A stretch of DNA of 64,000 bases. Source: Zhihengliuella alba. GTDB taxonomy: Bacteria > Actinomycetota > Actinomycetes > Actinomycetales > Micrococcaceae. A program made the translations under genes and the position numbers. Below, one piece after another: positions 24,838-32,808 of the stretch. The notes below the pieces were generated by a model. That model did no database searches. It was not told the DNA's origin and saw only the letters and a list, made by a program, of their open reading frames with translations. Each line of letters opens with the position of its first letter. Positions within the stretch are counted from its first letter, which is position 1. The stretch spans positions 1-64,000 of the forward strand of contig NZ_BAABCJ010000002.1 of NCBI RefSeq assembly GCF_039538765.1, in the 5' to 3' direction.

Positions 24838-25932
24838 TTAGATCTCCATCCCGAAGTGCTGGCTGAAGCGGACGTCGCCTTCGATCATGTCGCGCATGTC
24901 GTCGACGTCGTTGCGGAACATGAGGGTGCGCTCGACGCCCATGCCGAACGCGAACCCGGTGTACTCCTCCGGGTCGATGCCGGCGGCCCGCAGCACGTTG
25001 GGGTTGACCATGCCGCAGCCACCCCACTCGATCCAGCGGGGGCCGCCCTTGGCGCCCGGGTGCCAGATGTCCAGCTCGGCGCTCGGCTCGGTGAACGGGA
25101 AGTAGGCCGGGCGCAGGCGGATCCGGGCCTCGGCGCCGAACATCTGGCGCGCGAAGTGCTCGAGCGTCCCGCGCAGGTCGGCCATGGTCAGTCCCTGGTC
25201 GATGGCGAGGCCCTCGAACTGGTGGAAGACCGGCGTATGGGTGGCGTCCAGCTCGTCGGTGCGGAACGTACGGCCCGGGCACAGCACGTACAGCGGCAGG
25301 TCGCGCTCGAGCATGGAGCGCACCTGCACGGGCGACGTGTGGGTCCGGAGCACCAGGTGGGCGTCCGCGGGCTCGACGAAGAACGTGTCCTGCATCTCCC
25401 GCGCCGGGTGGTCCGGCTTGAAGTTCAGGGCGTCGAAGTTGAACCACTCGGACTCCACCTCGGGGCCCTCGGCGATCTCCCAGCCCATGCCCACGAAGAT
25501 GTCGGAGACGCGGTCCTGCAGGATCGAGAGCGGGTGCCGGGCACCGGCACGACGGCGGCGCGGGGCCGCCGTGACGTCGACGGTCTCCTCGACGAGGATG
25601 CGCGCGGCCTCCTCCTCCTCCAGCACGGCGGTGCGCTCGGCGAGCGCCTTGTTCACCCGGCCGCGGGCGGCACCGACGAGCTTGCCGGCGACGGCCTTCT
25701 CGGCCTTGTCCAGCTGGCCGATCTGCCGGTTGGACAGTGCCAGCGGCGACTTGTCGCCGGTATGCGCCAGACGGGCCTGCTTCAGCTCGGCGAGGTCCCC
25801 GGCGGCGGCGATCGCGGCGAGCGCCGCGTCGACGGCGGCGCCGACGGCGGCCTCGTCCGTGGGGTGCGGCACCGCCGGAGCGCCTTCTTGGATTTCAGGT
25901 GCGTCGGCGGTGGCCGACGTGGCGTCAGACAT
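24838..25932 (-). CDS. pheS: Phenylalanine--tRNA ligase, alpha subunit
   Basis: Catalytic class II subunit, 364 residues. Motif 2 region FRTDELDATHTPVFHQFEGL and motif 3 GCGMVNPNVLRAAGI with GFAFGMGVERTLM are present; the N-terminal coiled coil spans about residues 30-110. ATG 25932 gives the expected family length. The 210 bp upstream (25933-26142) hold no gene; a possible -10 (TAGACT on the minus strand near 25988) is too weak to call. No T-box leader is visible. Confidence 0.97.
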   Translation of the reverse strand: MSDATSATADAPEIQEGAPAVPHPTDEAAVGAAVDAALAAIAAAGDLAELKQARLAHTGDKSPLALSNRQIGQLDKAEKAVAGKLVGAARGRVNKALAERTAVLEEEEAARILVEETVDVTAAPRRRRAGARHPLSILQDRVSDIFVGMGWEIAEGPEVESEWFNFDALNFKPDHPAREMQDTFFVEPADAHLVLRTHTSPVQVRSMLERDLPLYVLCPGRTFRTDELDATHTPVFHQFEGLAIDQGLTMADLRGTLEHFARQMFGAEARIRLRPAYFPFTEPSAELDIWHPGAKGGPRWIEWGGCGMVNPNVLRAAGIDPEEYTGFAFGMGVERTLMFRNDVDDMRDMIEGDVRFSQHFGMEI

Positions 25933-26142
25933 GGGTGAATACAGCCCTTTGCAGTTTCCGATGGAGGTGTGGTGGATTCCCGCCCAGTCTAGAGCAGGGG
26001 TCCCACGCGAGAGGAAACACGGACGGACGGCGTCGCCGCGCGGGCGGATCGCAGGGCGGGTCGCCGCGCGGGCGGCGGCGAGGGGGCGGCGAGCGGCGGA
26101 GGCGGCGTTCCGGCGGGCGGGGCGGCCCGGTAGCGTGGGGCC

Positions 26143-26700
26143 ATGCCGACCCGATGCCCCGCCCCGATCGAGTGGGGTCGGGTGCGCGCCGCGCTCAACT
26201 GGCTCAATCTCATGACGCCGCTCGGCCTGGCGGTCGCGCGGGCCGCGCGCTGCCGGGTCCGCCCCTACGCACCGGGGGCCGCTCGGCCCGCCGGGCTCTG
26301 GGTGGCGGAGGGGTTCGAGGGGCCGCTGCCGCGGGCGGCCGCGTTCACCGTCGGCAGCGTCGTCGTCCTCCGTCCCGCCGTGGGCGCGCCCGAGCGCCGC
26401 CCTGACCTGATGCGGCACGAGGCGGCGCACGCCGCCCAGTACGCCCTCTGCGGCGGGCTGCCGTTCCTGCCCCTCTACTTCGCCGCGGCCGGATGGTCCT
26501 GGCTGCGGACCGGCGACCCGGCCTCCCGGAACGTCTTCGAGCGCGCCGCCGGCCTGCGGCGGGGAGGCTACAGGGAGGCCCCGCGCATCCCCTGGCGTCG
26601 GCGGGGCCGGCAGCTCGCCTCCATGCTGCGGCTCGCCTCCATGCTGCGGCTCGCCTCCGTGCTGCGGCGCCCCGGCCGCCGGACGGCCACGGGCCGATGA
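26143..26700 (+). CDS. Conserved hypothetical protein with HEAAH motif and repeat tail
   Basis: 185 residues, no function recognised. The core contains RHEAAHAAQYALC (about 88-100), an HExxH zinc-protease-like motif, followed by a hydrophobic stretch GLPFLPLYFAAAGWSWL and NVFERAAG, a layout reminiscent of small DUF4157-like metallopeptidase fragments. The C-terminus holds three copies of LAS(M/V)LR from an 18-bp tandem repeat and a very basic end. Zinc binding is a guess from the motif only. The coding potential is supported by the ordered core; start at ATG 26143. Confidence 0.6.
   Translation: MPTRCPAPIEWGRVRAALNWLNLMTPLGLAVARAARCRVRPYAPGAARPAGLWVAEGFEGPLPRAAAFTVGSVVVLRPAVGAPERRPDLMRHEAAHAAQYALCGGLPFLPLYFAAAGWSWLRTGDPASRNVFERAAGLRRGGYREAPRIPWRRRGRQLASMLRLASMLRLASVLRRPGRRTATGR
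26614..26667 (+). repeat. In-frame 18-bp tandem repeat (three copies)
   Basis: Three copies of CTCGCCTCCATGCTGCGG (26614-26631, 26632-26649, 26650-26667; the third has G for A at one position). Read in frame they encode the hexapeptide LASMLR repeated, which would form an amphipathic helix at the C-terminus of the host protein. Confidence 0.9.
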
Positions 26701-26737
26701 TGGGCCCGTCCCCCGGCGGCGTCGGCCGTGCCCGGCG

Positions 26738-27409
26738 CTAGTCCCCCGAGGACGCGGAGCTCACCGGCATGTCGTCGCCCGGGTGCCGGGCCTCGTGCAT
26801 GGACGCCTTCGCGGCGATCTCCAGGGCGCGGGCCATGGCGCCGACGGTCCAGGCCCCGCTCACCGCCTCCTCGGTGTCCGCGCCGGCTGGGTACGGCGTC
26901 CCCTCGGCGGGGACATGGATGAATCCGGCGATCCGCGGCTCGCCCGCCGAGGCGTGGTGCATGAGCTCGAAGAAGGCCTTGTTGCAGACGTACCGCCCCG
27001 CGGAGTCGGAGAGCTCGACCGGCAGGCCCGAGAGCTCGAGCCGCGCGAGTATCCGGTCCAGCGGGAGCGTGCTCGGGTACTCGTCCGGGGCGTCGACGAC
27101 GCAGGGGACGTCCACCGGCTGCGCCCCGGCGTTGTCGGGGATCCGGGCGTCGATCCTGTTGACGGCCACGCGCTCCAGCGAGATCCGGTCGCGCTCCGCC
27201 GCCACGCCCGCGGCGATGACGACGTTGGCACTCGTCTCCTCGACGGCCTCGCGCAGGCGGCGCCCGGCGAGCCCGAACGTGCACGGGAGGACGACGGCGA
27301 CGGCGTCCGTCCCCTCGCTCATGAGCTGGTGGGCCGCCAGTTGCGCGGCCTCCGCGGACGGATTGCTCTCGGCGCCGTCGAAGGGCTCGAAGCCGGTCAG
27401 GAGGATCAT
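26738..27409 (-). CDS. pcp: Pyrrolidone-carboxylate (pyroglutamyl) peptidase I
   Basis: Cysteine peptidase (family C15) that removes N-terminal pyroglutamate. Features: N-terminal LLTGFEPFDG, the glutamate in SLERVAVN, the catalytic cysteine in GRYVCNKAFFELMHHA and the histidine in AGFIHVP. 223 residues, normal size. Divergent from the radical SAM gene; the intergenic region contains an SOS box nearer the other gene. Confidence 0.95.
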   Translation of the reverse strand: MILLTGFEPFDGAESNPSAEAAQLAAHQLMSEGTDAVAVVLPCTFGLAGRRLREAVEETSANVVIAAGVAAERDRISLERVAVNRIDARIPDNAGAQPVDVPCVVDAPDEYPSTLPLDRILARLELSGLPVELSDSAGRYVCNKAFFELMHHASAGEPRIAGFIHVPAEGTPYPAGADTEEAVSGAWTVGAMARALEIAAKASMHEARHPGDDMPVSSASSGD

Positions 27410-27468
27410 GCCGTCATGCTAGCGCGACCGCACCGAGTTCGAGTTCGAAGATCCACTGGACCCGGCGT

Positions 27469-27484
27469 TCGAATCTATGTTCTA
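27469..27484. promoter_or_regulatory. LexA (SOS) box upstream of radical SAM gene
   Basis: TCGAATCTATGTTCTA matches the mycobacterial-type LexA palindrome TCGAAC-N4-GTTCGA at 10 of 12 defined positions. It is 9 nt before the GTG start of the radical SAM gene, in the pcp divergent region. Confidence 0.65.
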
Positions 27485-27492
27485 ATAAAGGC

Positions 27493-28704
27493 GTGAGATG
27501 GGAAGCTCAGCTGGTTCGGTCCTCGACCGACCAGCCGGATGCGGGCACCGGCCGGGTGTCCCCCAAGGCCCAGGCTGTCCAAGCCGAGGCCGGTGCCCCG
27601 CATCTGCACCCTCTCCCGCTCGCCGGTCCCGCCGCCGAGCGAGCAACAGTCGAGCAGGCCGCCGTCGAACCGGCCACAGTCGAGCAGGCCACAGCCGAGC
27701 CGCTGATCCAGCTGCCGAACGTGCTGCGCACGGTCCGCTCCCCCGAGTTCGAGGGGATGACCTTCCACGAGGTCGTCGCGAAGAGCGCACTGAACCGGGT
27801 GCCGGAGTCCTCGAACATGCCGTTCCGCTGGACGATCAACCCCTACCGTGGCTGCACGCACGCCTGCGTCTACTGCTTCGCGCGCAAGACGCACACCTAT
27901 CTGGATCTGGACTACGGCCGCGACTTCGACTCGCAGGTGGTCGTCAAGCGGAATGTGGCCGAGGTCCTCCGCGCCGAGCTGCGTCGCCCGTCCTGGCGGC
28001 GCGAGCACGTGGCCCTGGGTACGAACACGGACCCGTACCAGCGGGCCGAGGGCCGCTATCGACTCATGCCGGACATCATCGAGGCGCTCGCCGCCTCCGG
28101 CACGCCCTTCTCGATCCTGACCAAGGGGACGCTGCTCGCGCGGGACATCGATCTGCTGGCCCGCGCCGCCGAGCGGGTGCCGGTCGGCGTGGGACTGTCG
28201 ATCGCCATGACCGACGACGCGCTCAGCGCGCGTGTGGAGCCCGGGACGCCGTCGCCGACCGCCCGGCTGAGGCTGCTGGAGCGCCTCGCGGGCGCCGGCG
28301 TCGACTGCCACGTCATGGCGATGCCGATCCTGCCGTGGCTGAGCGACTCCGACGCGGCCCTCGAGTCGTTGTTCGAGCGGGTCCGCTCCGCCGGCGCCTC
28401 CCGTATCACGGCCGGCCCCCTGCACCTGCGTCCCGGCGCACGCGAGTGGTACTTCGACTGGCTGGCCGAGCAACGCCCCGACCTGGTCCCGCGCTACCGC
28501 GAGGTCTACCGGCGCGGCGCCGTCGCCTCGAAGGAGTACCGCGGGTGGCTCGACGGCAAGGTCTCCGCCCTGAAGCGACGCCATGGCCTCGGCTCGGCCG
28601 GTTGGCGCAGCAGCGCTGCGGACTCCGGCCCCGGCGCGGGTGCCAGGCCCCCGGCCGGCCGTGCGGCGGTTCCGCCTCCGGCCGACCAGGCGGCACTCTT
28701 CTAG
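27493..28704 (+). CDS. Rv2578c-family radical SAM protein (spore photoproduct lyase-like)
   Basis: Radical SAM protein of 403 residues. The iron-sulfur motif CTHACVYC (CxxxCxxC) follows NPYRGC-type sequence about residue 117, and GTNTDPYQRAEGRYRLMP is a hallmark of the SplB/Rv2578c group. The N-terminal 70 residues are low-complexity (VEQA/VEPAT repeats); MRW at the start matches the family. GTG 27493 is the start. An SOS box directly upstream suggests DNA-damage induction. Catalytic substrate is unknown; relation to photoproduct lyase suggests a nucleic-acid repair role, which is inference. Its stop overlaps that of the convergent MFS gene. Confidence 0.85.
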   Translation: MRWEAQLVRSSTDQPDAGTGRVSPKAQAVQAEAGAPHLHPLPLAGPAAERATVEQAAVEPATVEQATAEPLIQLPNVLRTVRSPEFEGMTFHEVVAKSALNRVPESSNMPFRWTINPYRGCTHACVYCFARKTHTYLDLDYGRDFDSQVVVKRNVAEVLRAELRRPSWRREHVALGTNTDPYQRAEGRYRLMPDIIEALAASGTPFSILTKGTLLARDIDLLARAAERVPVGVGLSIAMTDDALSARVEPGTPSPTARLRLLERLAGAGVDCHVMAMPILPWLSDSDAALESLFERVRSAGASRITAGPLHLRPGAREWYFDWLAEQRPDLVPRYREVYRRGAVASKEYRGWLDGKVSALKRRHGLGSAGWRSSAADSGPGAGARPPAGRAAVPPPADQAALF

Positions 28705-29993
28705 CTCGGGTCGCCCGCCCTCCCGGTCCCCTCGTCCTTCTCCTGCCGGTCGTCCTTCTCGACCAGGGAGTGCAGGCCGCTGCGCGGCTCCGCCGGGCTC
28801 GGGTCGTCCACTCCGGCCGGCCGGCGGTGCCGCATGAGGGCCAGCGGCACCGTGACGAGCGAGAAGGCGGCGCAAGCGAGCAGGGCCGAGGGGAAGGACC
28901 AGCCGGCCGCGAGGGCTCCGACGAGCACCGATCCGAGGCCGGTGCCGGCGTCGAAGCCGACATTCCACACGGCGCTGGCGACCCCGTAGTCGCGGCGGCG
29001 GACGACAGCGAACGACTCGACGAGGGTCAGGTTCTGCAGGCCGCCGTAGCTGATGCCCACAGCAGCCATCGCGACGAGAAGTGCCGCGATGACGGTCCGC
29101 TCCGGATCGGCCACCGCCCAGGCCCCGAGCGCCAGGCCCGCTATCGTCAGCAGCACCAGCGGCAGGATGAACGGTCGCGCGCCGTGGCGGTCCACCAGGC
29201 CGCCGAATGCCCACCGGCTCACAGCGGCGGCGAACGTCAGCAGCAGGAGGCCGATCGCGGTCGCGCCCGGGTTCGAGCTCATCTGCGGGGCGAAGGTGAT
29301 GAAGGCACCGCCGGCGAGGGTGGCCGCGAGCAGCAGCGCCATCGGGCGGGCGAGCGGGATGAAGCGACGGGCGGTCTGGACCTCGTCGGCCGGGTGGTCC
29401 GGGGCATCGGGCAGCGCGCCCAGGTGCCCGGCCAAGCGGTAGGCGGGCACGATGCTCAGGAGTGGCAGCGCACCGAGGACGAACACGGGCCAGAAACCGA
29501 TGTTCTGCGCGATCCAGGGCGCGGCCGGCAGGAGCACGACCTGCGGGAGGGCGATGGCCAGGCCGTAGGCGCCGACGGCCTTGCCGCGACGGGCCGGCTC
29601 CACGAGCTCGGCGACGGCGGTGCTGCCGGAGACGGTCAGAATGCCGAACCCGAGGCCGCGGACCGCGGAGAGGGCCAGGACGCTGGGCAGGTCGGCGGAG
29701 AGCGCGAACAGCAGCGGGGGCGCGCCGAGCAGGACCATCCCGGTGGTCAGGACGGCGCCCCAGCCGAAGCGGCGCAGCGCCCAGGGGACGAACGGCTGGG
29801 CCAGGACGGTGAACAGCATGAGCACGCCGTTGACGAGCCCGGCCCCGTCCGTGCCGGCGCCGCCCTCGAGCGTCCAGAGCGGAGCCGTGGGCATGAGAAC
29901 GGAGAAGCCGGAGAATCCGAACCCCGTCATCAGCAGGAGCGCGGGCATTCCGGGCATGCGCCACACGGGCGGTGGCGACGCTTTTTCGACCAT
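28701..29993 (-). CDS. Major facilitator superfamily transporter
   Basis: 430 residues with twelve predicted membrane helices in two six-helix halves separated by the hydrophilic loop HLGALPDAPDHPADEVQTARR (shortened: GALPDAPDHPADEV). The loop 2-3 motif reads LRRFGWGAV and the second-half equivalent LVDRHGARPFI, typical of MFS drug/solute exporters. Substrate cannot be assigned. The final 35 residues are charged and cytosolic. Convergent with the radical SAM gene, sharing two stop-codon bases. Confidence 0.88.
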   Translation of the reverse strand: MVEKASPPPVWRMPGMPALLLMTGFGFSGFSVLMPTAPLWTLEGGAGTDGAGLVNGVLMLFTVLAQPFVPWALRRFGWGAVLTTGMVLLGAPPLLFALSADLPSVLALSAVRGLGFGILTVSGSTAVAELVEPARRGKAVGAYGLAIALPQVVLLPAAPWIAQNIGFWPVFVLGALPLLSIVPAYRLAGHLGALPDAPDHPADEVQTARRFIPLARPMALLLAATLAGGAFITFAPQMSSNPGATAIGLLLLTFAAAVSRWAFGGLVDRHGARPFILPLVLLTIAGLALGAWAVADPERTVIAALLVAMAAVGISYGGLQNLTLVESFAVVRRRDYGVASAVWNVGFDAGTGLGSVLVGALAAGWSFPSALLACAAFSLVTVPLALMRHRRPAGVDDPSPAEPRSGLHSLVEKDDRQEKDEGTGRAGDPS

Positions 29994-30124
29994 GCCTCCG
30001 ATTGTGCCAGCCCGGAGGCGCAGGTCAGGACCTATTCGAAGGGTCGTCCCCCACAGGCGTGGTCGCTTCGGCGCTCAGCCTTCGGCCCTGGGTCACGACG
30101 GGACCCACTGAGGGCAGGGCCCCG

Positions 30125-30595
30125 TCAGGGGACCCTGGCCAGCAGTGCCTCCACGATGGGCAGGTCGGCGGGGATCCACTCGACCGCCAGTGCGCCTCGG
30201 TCCAGCGGCAGCCAGCGCAGGAGATCGTGATCCTCGCGCGGCAGAGCCTCCCCGGAGGCGGCCTCGGCGAACCAGACCCGCATGGCGGCCGGGCCGGCGA
30301 GCGGCCACCCCTGCTCAAGCGGCCCGGTGATCTCCCGGCCCAGCCGCGCGGTGACGCCCAGCTCCTCGTGGAGCTCGCGGAGCAACGCCGCCTCGCAGGT
30401 CTCGCCGGGGTCGACCTTGCCGCCGGCGAACTCCCACAGGCCGGCCAGCGCGGCCGGGCGGGTCCGCCGGGCCGCCAGCACCCTGGTCGGCGCCTGGAGC
30501 CGGTCCACGAGGGCCGCCCCCACGATCTGCTTCAGCGGCCGCTCGGCGGCGGCGCCGGGGCCGACGACGCTGCCGGCGCGCGTCTCCCCGCTCAC
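30125..30595 (-). CDS. Nudix hydrolase, MutT-like
   Basis: 156-residue nucleotide-sanitising hydrolase. The Nudix box is complete in GGKVDPGETCEAALLREL followed by HEELGV, about residues 63-86, embedded in LAGLWEFAGGKV as in 8-oxo-dGTP pyrophosphatases. GTG 30595 overlaps the stop of the cation transporter gene (GTGA), so the two are co-translated. Precise substrate is not determinable by eye. The 130 bp to the MFS gene (29994-30124) contain nothing notable. Confidence 0.9.
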   Translation of the reverse strand: MSGETRAGSVVGPGAAAERPLKQIVGAALVDRLQAPTRVLAARRTRPAALAGLWEFAGGKVDPGETCEAALLRELHEELGVTARLGREITGPLEQGWPLAGPAAMRVWFAEAASGEALPREDHDLLRWLPLDRGALAVEWIPADLPIVEALLARVP

Positions 30596-31557
30596 TCGGC
30601 CGTTCCGGGATCCTCGAGGCTGGAGCCCTCCTGCTCGGACTGGGTGGGCGTCCGCTTGATGTCCGGCTCGAGGTAGATCATCGTGGCGATCGGGACGGCC
30701 TCGCGGATCCGTTCCTCCACGGCGTTGATCCCGTCGGCGATCTCCTGGCCGCCGGCCTGCGGTGCGATCGAGATCTTGCCGGCCACGAGGAGTTCCTCCG
30801 GCCCGAGGTGCAGGGTCTTCAGGTGGATGATGCGGGTGCCGTCCTCGCTGATCGCGCCCTCGATGGCACGGATGTGCTCCTTGGTGGCGGACTCGCCGAG
30901 CAGCAGGGAGCGGGTCTCGAAGGCCAGCACCACGGCGATGATGACGAGCAGCACGCCGATGGCCGCGGTCCCGAGGGCGTCCCAGACGCCGTCGCCGGTG
31001 ACGATGGTGATGGAGACGCCGATCAGCGCGAACACCAGGCCGAGCAATGCGCCGAGGTCCTCGAGCAGGATCACCGGCAGCTCCGGCGACTTCGCGCGCC
31101 GGACGAACTCGACCCAGGAGGCCTTGCCGCGCACCCGGTTCGACTCCACGATCGCCGTGCGGAACGAGAAGGACTCCGCGATGATGGCTCCGACCAGGAC
31201 CGCGAGCGGCACCCACCACCAGGGCCCCTCGATCCCGTGGGGGTCCTGGAACTTGTGCCAGGCCTCGTACAGGGCGAAGAGGCCGCCGACGCTGAAGAGG
31301 ACGATCGAGACGATGAACGAGTAGATGTAGCGCTCGCGCCCGTAGCCGAACGGATGCTCGGGGCTGGCCTGCTTCTTCGCGGCCTTGCCGCCGAGCAGGA
31401 GCAGGACCTGGTTGCCGGAGTCGGCCACGGAGTGGATCGCCTCGGCCAGCATGGACGACGACTGCGTGATCGCCCATGCCACGAACTTGAACAGCGCGAT
31501 CGTCAGGTTGGCGCAGAGTGCCGCGACGACCGCCTTGGTACCGCCGGATGCTGCCAT
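30592..31557 (-). CDS. Cation diffusion facilitator family transporter
   Basis: 321-residue divalent-metal exporter type protein. The CDF signature AEAIHSVADSGNQ (helix 2) and the helix 5 EDLGALLGLVFAL match the metal-site helices, although the usual HxxxD pairs are partly substituted (E-D in helix 5), as in the subfamily with long insertions. Five or six membrane helices precede a cytosolic domain with IHLKTLHLGPEELLVAGKI. Metal specificity unknown. Upstream 31558-31794 holds a GC-rich spacer and a short tandem repeat. Confidence 0.85.
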   Translation of the reverse strand: MAASGGTKAVVAALCANLTIALFKFVAWAITQSSSMLAEAIHSVADSGNQVLLLLGGKAAKKQASPEHPFGYGRERYIYSFIVSIVLFSVGGLFALYEAWHKFQDPHGIEGPWWWVPLAVLVGAIIAESFSFRTAIVESNRVRGKASWVEFVRRAKSPELPVILLEDLGALLGLVFALIGVSITIVTGDGVWDALGTAAIGVLLVIIAVVLAFETRSLLLGESATKEHIRAIEGAISEDGTRIIHLKTLHLGPEELLVAGKISIAPQAGGQEIADGINAVEERIREAVPIATMIYLEPDIKRTPTQSEQEGSSLEDPGTAE

Positions 31558-31749
31558 CGTGTGTTCCCTTCAGCTCGGGTGGCCGCGCGCGGACCGCGGC
31601 GGCCGCCGGCCGTGGGGCCGGCGTTCCTCGCTGGCGATCCTATCGGCGACGCACGCCGTTTGCCGAGACGCCGGAGCGAGTGTTCCCGTCCGCACGCTCG
31701 AGGCCCCGGCGCCCGGCCCCGGCGCTCGATTTCGGCCCGCGCTCGAGCG

Positions 31750-31801
31750 CCGTGCCCGGGTCCCGTGCCCAGGCTCCGTGCCCAGGCCCCGTGCTCAGGC
31801 T
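31750..31801. repeat. Four imperfect 13-bp tandem repeats
   Basis: Units CCGTGCCCGGGTC, CCGTGCCCAGGCT, CCGTGCCCAGGCC and CCGTGCTCAGGCT lie head to tail from 31750 to 31801. The last unit contains the stop codon of the TrmH-family gene, so slippage here could alter the 3' end of that gene. Confidence 0.8.
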
Positions 31802-32685
31802 CGGCGCTGCGCGCGTGCCGAGGCGTACAGGCACACGGTCGCGGCCGTCCCGACGTTGAGGGATTCGGCGACGCCGTACAGGGGCACGGCGACGCGGAGG
31901 TCGGCCGCCTCGAGCTGCTCGTCGCCGAGACCGGCCGCCTCGTTGCCGAACAGCCAGGCTGTGGGACGCTCGAGCACCGGCTCGGCAGCCGCGTCGACAC
32001 CGAGGCGCCGGGCGGCCGCGCGGTCCTGGAGCTCGTCCAGATCGGCGGCGCCGTAGCCGTCCGCGGCGAGCAGCCCGACGCCGGTCCGGCGGAGCGCCTC
32101 CGCCAGGTCGGCGAAGTCGATCCCGGTGACGATCGGGAGGTGGAAGATCGATCCGACGGTGGAGCGAACGGCCTTGGGGTTGAAGAGATCGACGCTGCCC
32201 GTGGTCGCTACGACGGCGTCGGCGCCGGCCGCGTCGGCGGCCCGCAGGATGGTGCCCGCGTTGCCCGGGTCCTGGACCTCGCACAGCACGGCGATCAGGC
32301 GCGGCTTCGCGGCCAGCACGTCGACGAGCCCGGCCTGCGGCTGGTGGCAGACGGCGACAATCCCCTGCGGGGAGACCGTGTCGGCCATCGCTGCGATCAC
32401 GGCCGGTTCCGCCAGCCGCGGCTCGACGCCCGGGACGCCGGAGACCAGGTCGGGGTGCCGCTCGGCGGCGTCCGGGGTCGCGAAGATCTGGTGCACGACG
32501 GCGTCGCGCCCCGCGGCGCTGCGCTCCCGGTGCAGGCGGACCGCCTCCCGCACGGCCTGGGGACCCTCCGCGAGGAAGCGCATCGATCGGCTGCGCCCGC
32601 TGCGGGTGGCGAGCCGGGCGACCTCGCGGACCCGCTCGGCACGGGGGTTGGTCATGACCGGCTGCCGGCCTGCGTCGTCGTTCAT
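31795..32685 (-). CDS. TrmH-family (SPOUT) RNA methyltransferase
   Basis: SAM-dependent 2'-O-ribose methyltransferase of the SpoU group. The knotted SAM site is visible: QDPGNAGTILRAADAAGADA, then TAWLFGNEAAGL, then VAESLNVGTAATVCLY. An N-terminal substrate-binding domain (about 1-100) contains RFLAEGPQAVREAV. I start at ATG 32685 (about 296 residues); ATG 32655 is an alternative, and the ATG at 32769 would run over the rplT terminator. Downstream of infC-rpmI-rplT, where such genes usually sit in actinobacteria. The target is probably rRNA but this is inferred. Confidence 0.92.
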   Translation of the reverse strand: MNDDAGRQPVMTNPRAERVREVARLATRSGRSRSMRFLAEGPQAVREAVRLHRERSAAGRDAVVHQIFATPDAAERHPDLVSGVPGVEPRLAEPAVIAAMADTVSPQGIVAVCHQPQAGLVDVLAAKPRLIAVLCEVQDPGNAGTILRAADAAGADAVVATTGSVDLFNPKAVRSTVGSIFHLPIVTGIDFADLAEALRRTGVGLLAADGYGAADLDELQDRAAARRLGVDAAAEPVLERPTAWLFGNEAAGLGDEQLEAADLRVAVPLYGVAESLNVGTAATVCLYASARAQRRA

Positions 32686-32738
32686 GGCGGGGGCTCTCTC
32701 TCGAAGCGGTGCCGGGGACTCCGGCATGGCATGCGAAG

Positions 32739-32766
32739 AGGGGCGGGATCCGCGGATCCCGCCCCT
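32739..32766 (-). terminator. Terminator after rplT
   Basis: Perfect 28-bp palindrome, AGGGGCGGGATCCG and its complement (32739-32752 / 32753-32766), followed on the minus strand by TCTT. It lies about 40 nt past the rplT stop and ends the infC-rpmI-rplT unit. Confidence 0.85.
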
Positions 32767-32808
32767 CAATCGTCGGCCTCTCGGCCGGGTGTCAGACGCG
32801 AGTCCGAC

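Noticed and set aside
21661..25938. A 1425-residue plus-strand open frame opposite pheST
   Set aside because: It lies antisense to clearly real pheT/pheS and has the low-complexity Arg/Ala/Gly/Val composition of a shadow frame.
26700..26742. A tRNA or small RNA between the HEAAH gene and pcp
   Set aside because: Only about 40 bp are available, with no cloverleaf or stable stem.
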